This document shows positions 24,640 through 34,424 of a DNA stretch of 39,408 nucleotides, one piece after another. Within the stretch, counting starts at the first letter, position 1; the number at the start of each line of letters is the position of its first letter. Below the pieces are notes generated by a model that was given only the letters and a program-made list of their open reading frames with translations, was not told where the DNA came from and searched no databases. Made by a program: the position numbers and the translations under genes. Source of the DNA: Fimenecus sp045543095 (GTDB lineage: Bacteria > Bacillota > Clostridia > Oscillospirales > Acutalibacteraceae); the NCBI GenBank assembly GCA_045543095.1, contig JAZQMC010000015.1:1-39408 (forward strand). Reading direction: 5' to 3'.

Positions 24640-27162
24640 ATGAGTAAAATTAGTAATCCAAATTTAGGTGGTTACACACCACTTGAAGAACAGAATATTA
24701 TAAATGTTGAGATTAACAAAGAAATGAGAGAATCATTTCTTAGCTACTCAATGGCTGTTTTGACTTCACGTGCACTTCCGGATGTACGTGACGGTTTAAA
24801 ACCTGTTCACAGAAGAATTCTTTATACAATGTATGAAAATTCACTTTATCCTGACAAGCCACACCGTAAGTGTGCCGACACAGTTGGTTCTGTACTTGGT
24901 AGATACCATCCACACGGTGACGCATCTGTTTATGATGCAATGGTTCGTCTTGCACAGGATTTCTCAATGAGATATGTTCTTGTTGACGGTCACGGTAACT
25001 TCGGTTCAGTTGACGGTGACCCACCTGCCGCATACCGTTATACAGAGTCAAGAATGAGCAAAATCGCTCTTGAAATGCTTACAAATATCGATAAGGACAC
25101 AGTTGATTTTACAACTAACTACGACGACCGTCTTAAAGAGCCAACCGTTCTGCCGTCAAGATATCCGAATCTTCTTGCAAACGGCTCAACAGGTATTGCT
25201 GTTGGTATGGCAACTAATATTCCGCCTCACAATCTTGGTGAATTGGTTGACGGTATCTGCTGTGTGATTGACAATCCCGATGCCGAGCTTGACGATATTA
25301 TGGAGCATATCAAAGGACCTGACTTCCCCACAAGTGGTATTATTATGGGAAGAAGCGGTATTCGTGCTGCTTATGCAACAGGCCGTGGCAAGATTACACT
25401 TCGTGGCCGTGCAGAAATCGTTGAAAATGAGAAAAACGGACGCTTCCAGATTATTATCACTGAACTTCCTTATCAGGTAAACAAAGCAAGACTTATTGAG
25501 TCTATTGCAGATTTACACAAGGATAAGAGAATTGAAGGACTTTCCGATATCAATGACTATTCATCAAAACGTGGTGGCGGTATGAGAATAGTTATTGACC
25601 TTAAACGAGATGCTAATCCACAGGTTGTACTTAATCAGTTGTATCAGATGACACAGCTTCAGGTTTCCTACGGTATTATTCAGTTGGCACTTGTTAACGG
25701 TGAGCCTAAAATCCTCACACTCAAACAGATTATTGAAGAATACATTAAGTTCCAATGTGAAATTATTACAAGAAGAACACAGTATGACCTTAATAAAGCT
25801 CAAGCAAGAGAACATATTCTTGAAGGCCTTGCTCGTGCTATTGATATTGTTGATGAAATTATTGCCACAATCCGTGGTTGTAAGGGCGGACAAGCAGAGG
25901 CTAAAACCGCTATTATGGAAAAATTCGATTTCGACGAGCCACAGGCAGCCGCAATCGTTGCTTTCCGTCTTGGTCAGCTCGCAGGTCTTGAAATTCTTAA
26001 GATTATAGCAGAGCGTGACGAACTCCGAGCAAAAATTGCTGAATACCTTGAAATTTTAGGTTCAGAAACAAAGGTTAAAGAAATCTTAAAGGATGAGCTT
26101 TCTGCAATCGGTAAAAAATATAATGATGACAGAAGAACAGAAATCGTTAATGTGAGCGGTGAGGTTGATATTGAAGACCTTATTGCGGAAGAAGACTGCG
26201 TATTTACTCTTACAAAGATGGGTTACATCAAGCGTCAGCCAGTTGAAACTTATCAGGTACAGCGTCGTGGCGGTAAGGGTATCAAGGGTATGAGTCGTCG
26301 TGAAGAAGATGTTGCAGAAACAATGTTTATTTGTTCATCTCACGATTACATTCTTTTCTTCACCTCCGAGGGCAAAATGTACCGACTTAAAGGTTACGAA
26401 ATCCCCGAGGGCACAAGAAACAGCAAGGGTATGAACATTGTAAACATTCTTCCCATTACTGCAGAAGAAAAGGTTACTGCAATGCTTCGCGTTCCCGATT
26501 TTGGCGAGGATAAATACTTCTTATGTATGGCTACAAAGAACGGTATTATCAAACGTACCGAGCTTGATGCTTATAAAAATATCCGTAAGAGCGGTATTAT
26601 TGCTATCAATCTTGACGAGGGCGACGAGCTTCGTTGGGTAAAACTTACTGACGGTGAGCAGAATCTTATGGTTGCAACCCGCAAGGGTATGAGTATCTGC
26701 TTTAATGAAAATGATGCCCGTGCTATCGGCAGAACTGCTCGTGGTGTTCGTGCTATCACTCTCGGTGAGGGTGACGAGGTTGTGGGAATGGTTATTTTCG
26801 GTAACGAGGGTAAAGTTCTTACAATCAGTGAAAAAGGTTACGGCAGACGAAGTGATGTTTCTAACTATCGTGTTCAGAACCGTGGCGGTAAGGGACTTAC
26901 AAACTATCATACAGAGCAGTACGGCGAAGTTTGTGCTATCGAAATGGTAGAAGAAACACAGGATATTATTATGATTTCTTCTGACGGAATTATTATCCGT
27001 CTTCCTGCAGAGCAGGTTAGAGAATGCAACCGTCCTTCAAAGGGTGTTATCCTTATGAAGACTAAAGAGGGCGAAAAGGTTGTTACAATTTCTCTTGCTC
27101 AGCACGAAGATGAAGACGAAGAAATTGAAAATGTGGAAACAGAGGTTGTTACAGAGGAATAA
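24640..27162 (+). CDS. gyrA: DNA gyrase subunit A
   Basis: 840 residues. It cuts and rejoins DNA through a catalytic Tyr in the AAYRYTE segment (Tyr134). The quinolone-determining region is YHPHGDASVYDAMVR (residues ~89-103): the position equivalent to E. coli Ser83 is Ala (95) while Asp87 is kept (Asp99). The GyrA-box QRRGGKG, needed for wrapping and true gyrase activity, is present near residue ~545, which separates it from ParC. Six beta-pinwheel blades follow, and the last ~20 residues are acidic (EDEDEEIENVE). AGAGGT precedes the ATG. Confidence 0.98.
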   Translation: MSKISNPNLGGYTPLEEQNIINVEINKEMRESFLSYSMAVLTSRALPDVRDGLKPVHRRILYTMYENSLYPDKPHRKCADTVGSVLGRYHPHGDASVYDAMVRLAQDFSMRYVLVDGHGNFGSVDGDPPAAYRYTESRMSKIALEMLTNIDKDTVDFTTNYDDRLKEPTVLPSRYPNLLANGSTGIAVGMATNIPPHNLGELVDGICCVIDNPDAELDDIMEHIKGPDFPTSGIIMGRSGIRAAYATGRGKITLRGRAEIVENEKNGRFQIIITELPYQVNKARLIESIADLHKDKRIEGLSDINDYSSKRGGGMRIVIDLKRDANPQVVLNQLYQMTQLQVSYGIIQLALVNGEPKILTLKQIIEEYIKFQCEIITRRTQYDLNKAQAREHILEGLARAIDIVDEIIATIRGCKGGQAEAKTAIMEKFDFDEPQAAAIVAFRLGQLAGLEILKIIAERDELRAKIAEYLEILGSETKVKEILKDELSAIGKKYNDDRRTEIVNVSGEVDIEDLIAEEDCVFTLTKMGYIKRQPVETYQVQRRGGKGIKGMSRREEDVAETMFICSSHDYILFFTSEGKMYRLKGYEIPEGTRNSKGMNIVNILPITAEEKVTAMLRVPDFGEDKYFLCMATKNGIIKRTELDAYKNIRKSGIIAINLDEGDELRWVKLTDGEQNLMVATRKGMSICFNENDARAIGRTARGVRAITLGEGDEVVGMVIFGNEGKVLTISEKGYGRRSDVSNYRVQNRGGKGLTNYHTEQYGEVCAIEMVEETQDIIMISSDGIIIRLPAEQVRECNRPSKGVILMKTKEGEKVVTISLAQHEDEDEEIENVETEVVTEE

Positions 27163-27190
27163 TTTTTTCTGATGTGAAAGGAAAGATATT

Positions 27191-28468
27191 ATGGAAGACA
27201 ACAAAAAGGATTTAACGGAAATCGAAGAAACAACAGAAGAAGTTGTTGAAACTGAAGAAGAAAAAGTTGAAGAATCTGAAATTCAGCCCGAAACAACAAC
27301 TGATGACAAGAAAAAGAAGAGAAAGAAAAAAGCACTTTTAATTATTCTTCCAATTCTTTCACTTGTTCTTGTGGCTGTGCTTGTAGTTGGCGGATTTATT
27401 ATTCAAAAGTTAGGTCTTATTGAAATTGATACTCCCGAATCAACAACAATTAATCCTACTCAGGAATTCGTTGATGATGAAGATGAAACGCTTGACTTTG
27501 CCGAAATGGACGACGCAACAGGTAATGATTTCAGAGAAATTCTTAAAAATTGGGCTACCAACGGTGGCGACAAAATGAGCAACAAGAATGTAATCAATAT
27601 TCTTCTTGTGGGCAGTGATGCTTCCGCAGAAATGGACGGCAGAGTTAATATTACCGAAAAAGGTAATACTGACGTTATGATGCTCGTTTCTATTGATAAG
27701 GTAAACGAAACAATCAAGCTTGTTTCGTTTATGCGTGACAGCTATACTTATATGGACCAGTTTGACCGTTATGCAAAGCTCAATGCGGCTTGTGCAAACG
27801 GTGGCCCTGCATATCTTGTAGAAACAATCGAAAATGACTATAAGATTGAAATTGACGGTTATGTAATGGTCGACTTTGACTCATTCCGTCAGGTTATTGA
27901 CGTGCTTGGCGGTGTAAGAGTTGATGTGCCACAGTATGTTGCAAATCGTCTTAACTTGGGTAAAGAAACCGGCGACATTGCGTATGTTCCCGCAGGTGAA
28001 AATGTTCTTCTTACAGGTGAACAGGCACTTGCTTTCAGCCGAGTAAGAAAAACAGATGCTGACGGTGATGTAAGCCGTGTTAAGCGTCAACGTCAGGTTA
28101 TAAATGCACTTATTGAAAAATGTCTTGATGCATCTCTTTCTGAAATTAACGAGGTTGCAGATGTTATTCTTGCAAATGTAAGAACAAATATTAGTCAGAA
28201 ATCAATTCTTTCTTATGCGGCACAGGCAGTTTCAGGCGGATGGGCAAAGTTTGAAATTACAGAGGTTACTATGCCCACTCCCGATACCCGTTATGGTTAT
28301 TCTTCACGCTCAACTGCTTGGATTTGGGTTGTTGACTATCCTCTTGCTGCACAGAAACTTCAGATGGAGCTTTATGGTGAATCAAATATTGTGCTTGATG
28401 AAGAAGGCAGAAAAACTGCAATCACAGTTATCGGCGGTTATGTTTCAAGAAAAACAACTGATAACTAA
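27191..28468 (+). CDS. LytR-CpsA-Psr (LCP) family cell-wall glycopolymer ligase
   Basis: 425 residues. LCP proteins attach teichoic acid or other glycopolymers to peptidoglycan. There is an acidic cytoplasmic N-terminus of ~40 residues, a Lys/Arg patch (KKKKRKKK), a membrane helix (~48-70), an extracellular acidic linker and the LCP domain (~135-350). Family residues seen are the Asp in NTDVMM (161), the R-D of FMRDSY (182-183), and the arginines of ALAFSRVRKTDADGDVSRVKRQ. The last ~70 residues end in an extra segment of unknown role. AAAGGAAAG lies before the ATG. It is 28 nt after gyrA, in an operon-like array. The exact polymer is not predictable. Confidence 0.92.
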   Translation: MEDNKKDLTEIEETTEEVVETEEEKVEESEIQPETTTDDKKKKRKKKALLIILPILSLVLVAVLVVGGFIIQKLGLIEIDTPESTTINPTQEFVDDEDETLDFAEMDDATGNDFREILKNWATNGGDKMSNKNVINILLVGSDASAEMDGRVNITEKGNTDVMMLVSIDKVNETIKLVSFMRDSYTYMDQFDRYAKLNAACANGGPAYLVETIENDYKIEIDGYVMVDFDSFRQVIDVLGGVRVDVPQYVANRLNLGKETGDIAYVPAGENVLLTGEQALAFSRVRKTDADGDVSRVKRQRQVINALIEKCLDASLSEINEVADVILANVRTNISQKSILSYAAQAVSGGWAKFEITEVTMPTPDTRYGYSSRSTAWIWVVDYPLAAQKLQMELYGESNIVLDEEGRKTAITVIGGYVSRKTTDN

Positions 28469-28490
28469 CTGACAAACAAGGAGTTTTTTA

Positions 28491-29558
28491 ATGGATAACA
28501 ATTATAATCCTAACAGTCAGTTTGGCGGATGGGGTCAGGGTGCTTATGGCGGATATAATGCTCCCTACTATAATTATTACAACGAGCAATACGAGAAGCA
28601 AAAAGAGAAAAAGAACGATAAAAAATTACTTAAAACAATGGGTAATTGTTTTGGACTCAGTATAATCAGTTTTTCTGTTCTTGCAACAATTTTTGGGGTA
28701 ATAATTGGCTTATTGTCGGGTGTTATTTCAAAAATTGAATTGCTTTATACTGATGACAATATGTCAATGGCATATCAGATTATTGCGTCCGTACTGTTTA
28801 TTTTTCTTCCATTTGCCGTTGCTTATATCGTACTTAAAAAGAAAAAAATTGCAGGAATACTGCCAATGGGCACAACCTACAACAAAAAAGCCACAATAAG
28901 CCTTACAATGCTTTGTGTACCGTTGATGCTTTTTTCAACCTTTGCAATTAACTTTATATCAACAATTATTCAGAATATTTTTGGAATAACCTTTACAACA
29001 GGAGTTGAAGACCCTGCGATTATGGGTGTGGACGGATTTTTAATTGCCACACTTTCGACTGCTGTTTTGCCTGCGGTACTTGAAGAAGTGATTATCCGCG
29101 GAATTGTTATGCAACCCTTACGCCGCTTTGGCGATAAGTTCGCAATTGTGGCATCGGCACTCATTTTCGGTATTATGCACGGTAATATGGTGCAGATTCC
29201 TTATACAGTTGTGGCAGGCTTGTTTTTAGGTTATCTTGCAGTTGCAACAGGTAGCTTGTGGCCGTCAATTATTCTTCATTTTATAAATAATTTTTACTCG
29301 GTGGCATTGCTTGCAGTTTATGATAATTTTGGAGATACTGCAGGCTCAGTCGCATCAATTCTGTTTATCGGTTTGTTTATTGTTTCAGGAGTAGTGGGCG
29401 GATTGCTCTATTTCCCTATGAATTACAAAGCTAAATTGAAAAATGGTGTGGATACACTTAAAACAGGCGAAAAGTTTTCTGCTTTGTTTTTGAATGTGCC
29501 AATGATTTTTGCAATTATATTTTTATTGTTCCAGACTCTCGGAACTATTAAATTTTAA
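28491..29558 (+). CDS. CPBP-family intramembrane metalloprotease (CAAX protease-like)
   Basis: 355 residues, about eight membrane segments. The CPBP active-site motifs are present: EEVIIRG (Glu198, Glu199, Arg203), FGIMHGN (His230) and HFINN (His263, Asn267). In Bacteria such proteins process or handle membrane peptides, sometimes for self-immunity, but the substrate cannot be told here. The N-terminus (residues 1-35) is an unusual low-complexity stretch rich in Gly, Tyr and Asn, followed by a Lys-rich patch (35-47) facing the cytoplasm. AAGGAG lies upstream. It stands between the LCP gene and tadA in the rightward array. Confidence 0.9.
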   Translation: MDNNYNPNSQFGGWGQGAYGGYNAPYYNYYNEQYEKQKEKKNDKKLLKTMGNCFGLSIISFSVLATIFGVIIGLLSGVISKIELLYTDDNMSMAYQIIASVLFIFLPFAVAYIVLKKKKIAGILPMGTTYNKKATISLTMLCVPLMLFSTFAINFISTIIQNIFGITFTTGVEDPAIMGVDGFLIATLSTAVLPAVLEEVIIRGIVMQPLRRFGDKFAIVASALIFGIMHGNMVQIPYTVVAGLFLGYLAVATGSLWPSIILHFINNFYSVALLAVYDNFGDTAGSVASILFIGLFIVSGVVGGLLYFPMNYKAKLKNGVDTLKTGEKFSALFLNVPMIFAIIFLLFQTLGTIKF

Positions 29559-29560
29559 CT

Positions 29561-30028
29561 ATGGAAAAAATTGATTTTATGAAATATGCCCTGTCACTTG
29601 CCCGCCTCTCTGCCGAGGAGGGTGAAGTTCCCGTGGGTGCAGTTGTTGTTTGCGATGGAAAAATTGTCGGTGAGGGCAGAAACCGACGCGAAGTTGTGAA
29701 AAATGCTCTTCATCACGCAGAAATCGAAGCAATCAACAATGCCTGCAAAAATCTTGGCGGTTGGCGACTCTGGAAATGTGATTTGTATGTCACTTTGGAG
29801 CCGTGTCCAATGTGTGCAGGTGCAATTATAAATTCAAGAATAAAAAATGTGTATTTTGGTGCAACGGATACAAAAAACGGTGCTGTCGTTTCGGCGGCAC
29901 GTCTTTTTGATATGAATTTTACCCATAAACCCTTGTATGAAGGCGGAATTATGGGTGAAGAATGTGCCGAAATTCTCTCAACATTCTTTAAAGATTTAAG
30001 AAAGAAGAAAGCGGGTGAGGAAAAATGA
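29561..30028 (+). CDS. tadA: tRNA-specific adenosine deaminase TadA
   Basis: 155 residues. It converts wobble adenosine 34 of tRNA-Arg(ACG) to inosine. Zinc-site residues are clear: HAE (52-54) and PCPMC (81-85), with the catalytic Glu54. The N-terminal GEVPVGAVVV is also typical. It begins 2 nt after the previous gene with no clear ribosome-binding site, so translation is probably coupled. Its stop overlaps the mnmE start by 4 nt (ATGA), a pairing of two wobble-modification genes. Confidence 0.96.
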   Translation: MEKIDFMKYALSLARLSAEEGEVPVGAVVVCDGKIVGEGRNRREVVKNALHHAEIEAINNACKNLGGWRLWKCDLYVTLEPCPMCAGAIINSRIKNVYFGATDTKNGAVVSAARLFDMNFTHKPLYEGGIMGEECAEILSTFFKDLRKKKAGEEK

Positions 30029-31386
30029 GCACAATAGCAGCAATTTCAACGGGCAGAGCACCCGGCGGTATTGGAGTTATAAGAATTTCAGGCGAAAACG
30101 CAATCGAAATCGGTGATAAAGTTTTTTCCTCATTCAACAATAAAAAGCTCTGTGAAATAGAGGGTTACTCCGCACTTTACGGCAAGGCTTATGACAACAA
30201 AGGCAATATTGATAATGTTGTAGCGTTGCTTTTTAGAGCACCTAAAAGCTATACCGGTGAAGATGTTGTTGAAATTTCTTGCCACGGAGGACTTTTTGTT
30301 ACCGATAAAGTACTTAAAGCCGTTTATGATGCGGGGGCAATACCTGCAGAGGCGGGCGAATTCACAAAACGAGCATTTTTAAACGGAAAGATGGACTTAA
30401 CAAGTGCCGAATCCGTTATGAATATTATTTCTGCACAGGGTGAACAGGCAGAAAAAATTGCCCTTGGAGTTTTAGAGGGCAGACTTTTTAAAGAAATTAA
30501 GAAAATTAATGACAAATTGGTTTATGATTTGGCACTTCTTTCTGCTTGGGTTGACTATCCTTATGAAGAAATTGAAGATTTGTCAGATAATAATTTAAAA
30601 GAGCATATCGAAGACAGTATTAACAGTCTTGAAAAGCTCATAAATGACTTTGGCAAGGGGCAAATTATAATGGAGGGTGTTGACACCGCCATTGTGGGTT
30701 GTCCCAATGTGGGAAAATCCACACTTATGAATCTTCTTTCAGGTACGGAAAAATCTATCGTTACCGAAATTGCAGGTACAACAAGAGATATTGTAGAGGA
30801 TACCGTTAATGTGGGTGGAATTACTCTTCGACTTGCTGATACCGCAGGTGTTCGTGAAACAGAAGATGTTGTTGAAAGCATCGGTGTTGACCGTGCGGTG
30901 AAAAGACTTGAAAGTGCCGAGTTAGTCCTTGCTGTTTTTGATGCAAGTCGTGAACTTAATGAGCAGGATAAGAAGCTTATTGAACTTTGCAAGGACAAAA
31001 AGGCTATCGGAATTGTCAATAAAATAGATTTAGACAAAAATCATCTAACAGAAAATTTGAAAGAAAAATTCGCTAAGTTAATTTTTATCTCAGCCAAAAC
31101 AGGCGAGGGAAAAGAAGAACTTAGCAAAGCTATTGAAGATGTTTTAGGGACTGCAGATTTTGACACATCTGCAACTGCCATTGTCAATGACCGTCAATGT
31201 GATTGCTGTAAAAAGGCACTTGATGCGTTAAAAGATGCAGAAAATGCTCTCGAGTTTGGTATGACAATGGATGCGGTTACGGTTTGCCTTGATTCTGCCA
31301 TTGAAAATCTTATGATTTTAACGGGCGAAAAGGCAACGGAACTTGTTGTTAATGAAATTTTTGCACAATTCTGTGTAGGAAAATAA
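30025..31386 (+). CDS. mnmE: tRNA modification GTPase MnmE (TrmE)
   Basis: 453 residues. With MnmG it makes cmnm5/nm5 modifications at U34. The N-terminal folate-binding domain contains GRAPGGIGVIRISG, CHGG and GEFTKRAFLNGKMDL. The G domain holds G1 GCPNVGKS, the Gly-rich AGTTRD switch, G3 LADTAG and G4 NKID. The C-terminal FCVGK is the conserved ending (normally FCIGK) with its catalytic-type Cys. The gene overlaps tadA by 4 nt. Unlike the usual jag-mnmE-mnmG order, it lies ~15 kb from mnmG and on the opposite side of dnaA. Confidence 0.97.
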   Translation: MSTIAAISTGRAPGGIGVIRISGENAIEIGDKVFSSFNNKKLCEIEGYSALYGKAYDNKGNIDNVVALLFRAPKSYTGEDVVEISCHGGLFVTDKVLKAVYDAGAIPAEAGEFTKRAFLNGKMDLTSAESVMNIISAQGEQAEKIALGVLEGRLFKEIKKINDKLVYDLALLSAWVDYPYEEIEDLSDNNLKEHIEDSINSLEKLINDFGKGQIIMEGVDTAIVGCPNVGKSTLMNLLSGTEKSIVTEIAGTTRDIVEDTVNVGGITLRLADTAGVRETEDVVESIGVDRAVKRLESAELVLAVFDASRELNEQDKKLIELCKDKKAIGIVNKIDLDKNHLTENLKEKFAKLIFISAKTGEGKEELSKAIEDVLGTADFDTSATAIVNDRQCDCCKKALDALKDAENALEFGMTMDAVTVCLDSAIENLMILTGEKATELVVNEIFAQFCVGK

Positions 31387-31429
31387 TGAATAGTTAATAA
31401 TTATCTATATTGAAAAGAGGTTATATAAA

Positions 31430-32245
<816 letters not shown>

Positions 32246-32250
32246 TTTAA

Positions 32251-32276
32251 GGTGGAGGGCAACCTCCACCTTTTTT
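32251..32276 (+). terminator. Rho-independent terminator after mrp
   Basis: A perfect 8-bp stem (GGTGGAGG with CCTCCACC, loop GCAA) followed by six T. It ends the rightward core-gene array. Confidence 0.92.
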
Positions 32277-32326
32277 GTATAACAAATTAGAGCTTTTCTG
32301 TCTCTTTTGTCATATTAAATGGTATG

Positions 32327-32344
32327 GCGGGGTCTTGACCCCGC
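32327..32344. repeat. Short GC-rich palindrome (family C)
   Basis: GCGGGGTC and GACCCCGC separated by TT, an 8-bp perfect palindrome between mrp and the MATE gene, downstream of both. A related GGCGGGGTC half occurs at 35450-35458. There is no T-run on either strand. Confidence 0.5.
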
Positions 32345-32374
32345 TGAACAAAATGCACGACACACCTTTAAATC

Positions 32375-33700
32375 TTATACTACTTTAAGAATGTTCATTT
32401 TTTCTTTTTTTAGCAGGAATAAAAATGCACCAAGTGAAACAACACTATCAAAGGCATTACCAATGCCGAAAAGTAACGCGATTCCTATAAGTGACGGTGT
32501 CCATAAACCAGTTATATACAGTACGAACGCAGTACCATAATAAATAGTGTTAGTTATCACTGATTCAAAAAACATATAGTTGGTTTTGCCGAGTCCGTAA
32601 AATATTGAATCAAACACATTTTGGAATGCATACAGCACATAAAAACCGACCAAAACAAGTACTAATTCAAATAATTTATCTACATCGTTAAACTGCAAAA
32701 CATTTGTCATAAATGGTTTCCAAAGTGGTATGCACACAAACCACAAGGAACAAATAATTGTTGTTATTCCAAAGTAGCCAATGGTGTTTTTTCGGATATT
32801 ATCTTTATCGGTAGCAGTTTCTTGTTTTATTAGTTCACCAAGTTGTATAACGGGCAAAAGCAGCCACCCCCAGATAAAGTTGTTTGCAACCCAATAAGTG
32901 CCTTGTTCGCCAACAACATTAACCATTCGGGAAATCATAACCATATAAGCGACATTACGAACAAGAGATTCAAGCCCCGAAATACCGCCTATTTTTAAAA
33001 ATTCTTTTACCCAAGTAAATTCGAGTTTTATTCCATTATAAATAACAATCTGCTCTTTTGAAAGTAGTGCAAGTGATATGGCAAGTAAAATAATATTTAC
33101 AATTATATTCGAGTAACCAATTCCGTTCACACCAAGGTTTAATGATATAGGCAATGATGATACAAGGAATGTATCACAAATAAGGCTTAATACAAGTCTT
33201 GCAAAGGTTAATATATAAAGATATTTGCTTTTATTTATGGTTACAAGTGCAACAAGCGTGAATTGTGTAAGTATTAAAAATATATTTGCGATACTTTCAA
33301 TGCGAATATATGTAGCTGATGCATCAATAATACTAACGTCTGTTGCCATAAGAGATAAAAGCGGTTTTGCAAAGTAGATGATGATAGTTGATAAAATAAA
33401 ATAAATACTTACGGATAATAACATTCCCGTTTTTACGCGGTTGGTAAATTCTTTTTTATCATTTACGACCTTACCAACGAAATAAAACAACGGTAGAATA
33501 ATCGCCTCGTTTATAATTTCATAAAGCAAATTAACCCAAGATAATTGCCCGGCGATTGAGAAAGAATATTCTCCGGGAAGAGAGCCGAGAAAAAACACAC
33601 GCACCGTTGTATATATGGTAGGTGCTAATCCGAGGACTAAAAGTGCGAAATAGAGTTTGAGATTGATTCTTTTTAATGACAGTTTAATTTTGGAAAACAT
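32375..33700 (-). CDS. MATE-family multidrug/sodium antiporter-like transporter
   Basis: 441 residues, around 12 membrane helices in two related halves. MATE proteins export cationic drugs or metabolites against Na+ or H+. The start at 33700 is chosen because AAAGGGG lies 8 nt upstream and the protein then begins MFSKIKLSLKRIN; the longer frame runs back into the leader terminator. Segments typical of the fold are GQLSWVNLLYEIINEAIILP and the second half beginning GGISGLESLVRNVAYMVM, where Glu and Arg sit in membrane helices. The substrate is unknown. The gene is controlled by a promoter ~200 bp upstream with an intervening terminator, so it should be inducible. It converges with mrp. Confidence 0.88.
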   Translation of the reverse strand: MFSKIKLSLKRINLKLYFALLVLGLAPTIYTTVRVFFLGSLPGEYSFSIAGQLSWVNLLYEIINEAIILPLFYFVGKVVNDKKEFTNRVKTGMLLSVSIYFILSTIIIYFAKPLLSLMATDVSIIDASATYIRIESIANIFLILTQFTLVALVTINKSKYLYILTFARLVLSLICDTFLVSSLPISLNLGVNGIGYSNIIVNIILLAISLALLSKEQIVIYNGIKLEFTWVKEFLKIGGISGLESLVRNVAYMVMISRMVNVVGEQGTYWVANNFIWGWLLLPVIQLGELIKQETATDKDNIRKNTIGYFGITTIICSLWFVCIPLWKPFMTNVLQFNDVDKLFELVLVLVGFYVLYAFQNVFDSIFYGLGKTNYMFFESVITNTIYYGTAFVLYITGLWTPSLIGIALLFGIGNAFDSVVSLGAFLFLLKKEKMNILKVV

Positions 33701-33905
33701 AATGTTAACCCCTTTACTAAATATTTGTAAAAGGACAAAAGAAAAGCATCTGCAATTAAATCGCAGATGCCTAAATAACGACAATTATCCCGTATTCGAC
33801 GAGTCTGCGACCATAAGTGCATTTTGCCGAAAGTTACCGCAAGTCTGTCAGGTTTGCAGTAAGTTTCCCAGTTGCTAAGCAACCGCCTAAAGTCACTATT
33901 TACAC
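33701..33905 (-). promoter_or_regulatory. Structured attenuator leader of the MATE transporter (candidate riboswitch)
   Basis: On the minus strand the leader first offers GTGAC (near 33888) pairing with GTCGC (near 33810), enclosing a GTTGC/GCAAC hairpin and a long imperfect stem whose arms run GAAACTTACTGC and GCGGTAACTTTC. Then comes an intrinsic terminator. Its 5' arm (TCTGCGA, minus strand, at 33761-33767) is exactly complementary to TCGCAGA (minus strand, at 33804-33810), which overlaps the 3' half of the first stem. The first stem and the antiterminator are therefore mutually exclusive, the logic of a riboswitch or leader-peptide attenuator. I do not recognise the aptamer class. A small frame (M-H-L-W-S-Q-T-R-R...) also exists here but has no ribosome-binding site. 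Confidence 0.6.
33737..33771 (-). terminator. Intrinsic terminator in the MATE leader
   Basis: A perfect 8-bp stem GCATCTGC (minus strand, 33763-33770) with GCAGATGC (33746-33753), followed by TTTTCTTTT. It stands between the promoter and the MATE start codon, so it must be overridden for expression. Confidence 0.85.
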
Positions 33906-33909
33906 TTGC

Positions 33910-33938
33910 ATTATATCAACATAACTAGATGCAGTCAA
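33910..33938 (-). promoter_or_regulatory. Promoter of the MATE transporter
   Basis: On the minus strand TTGACT (33933-33938) and TATAAT (33910-33915) are 17 bp apart. The transcript should begin near 33903, ~200 nt before the gene. Confidence 0.8.
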
Positions 33939-34001
33939 TACTTACTATATTTAAAAATATACTTTTACTTAATCGGTAGTCCTTTTTCAATGATTATCTA
34001 A

Positions 34002-34412
34002 TCAATATAATGTCTTGGAAAGCACAAAACAAGTCCAGAGTGATATTACAAAAAGTCCTTCTGCAGGAATTGCAAGTTTTGTATAAGGGCATTTCCAACC
34101 TTTATCAACACAAAGGAAGATTGTTCTTGTTACAAAAACTGTTGTTGCGAAGAAAAGTCCGCCAATCATTGAATAGTACGGAGTTTTAAGTGCGAGCATA
34201 AGGAAAAGTAAAAATCCGCCCAAAGCACCTGAAATACCACCGTAGTAAACGCGGATTTCAGTTTTGCCTGCGTTATCGACAGGCTTAATTGAAAAACTTT
34301 CTGCATTTTTCAAAGGACTAATAATAAACACAATTGCCATACCGAAGAAATAAAGTATAAGACCGATTGTTGCAACACTTGCGGGAACATTTGACATTAA
34401 AATTTCTAACAT
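34002..34412 (-). CDS. DUF4345-like small integral membrane protein
   Basis: 136 residues with four membrane helices (~10-32, ~55-72, ~80-98, ~112-130). The segment EIRVYYGGISGALGGFLLF resembles DUF4345, a family of unknown function whose members carry an acidic residue plus YGG at this place. The match is moderate. GGAG lies 7 nt before the ATG. It starts 12 nt after the stop of the gene upstream, in one operon. No catalytic motif is visible. Confidence 0.75.
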   Translation of the reverse strand: MLEILMSNVPASVATIGLILYFFGMAIVFIISPLKNAESFSIKPVDNAGKTEIRVYYGGISGALGGFLLFLMLALKTPYYSMIGGLFFATTVFVTRTIFLCVDKGWKCPYTKLAIPAEGLFVISLWTCFVLSKTLY

Positions 34413-34424
34413 AGTATTTCTCCT

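Noticed and set aside
24768..24783. TTCACGTGCAC in gyrA as a third parS
   Set aside because: Only the CACGTG core is shared; the palindrome arms do not match the consensus.
33673..33882. Open frame of 69 codons on the minus strand across the MATE leader
   Set aside because: It reads through the terminator hairpin and the MATE start, has no ribosome-binding site and no family resemblance. The RNA-structure explanation is better; only a short leader peptide remains conceivable.
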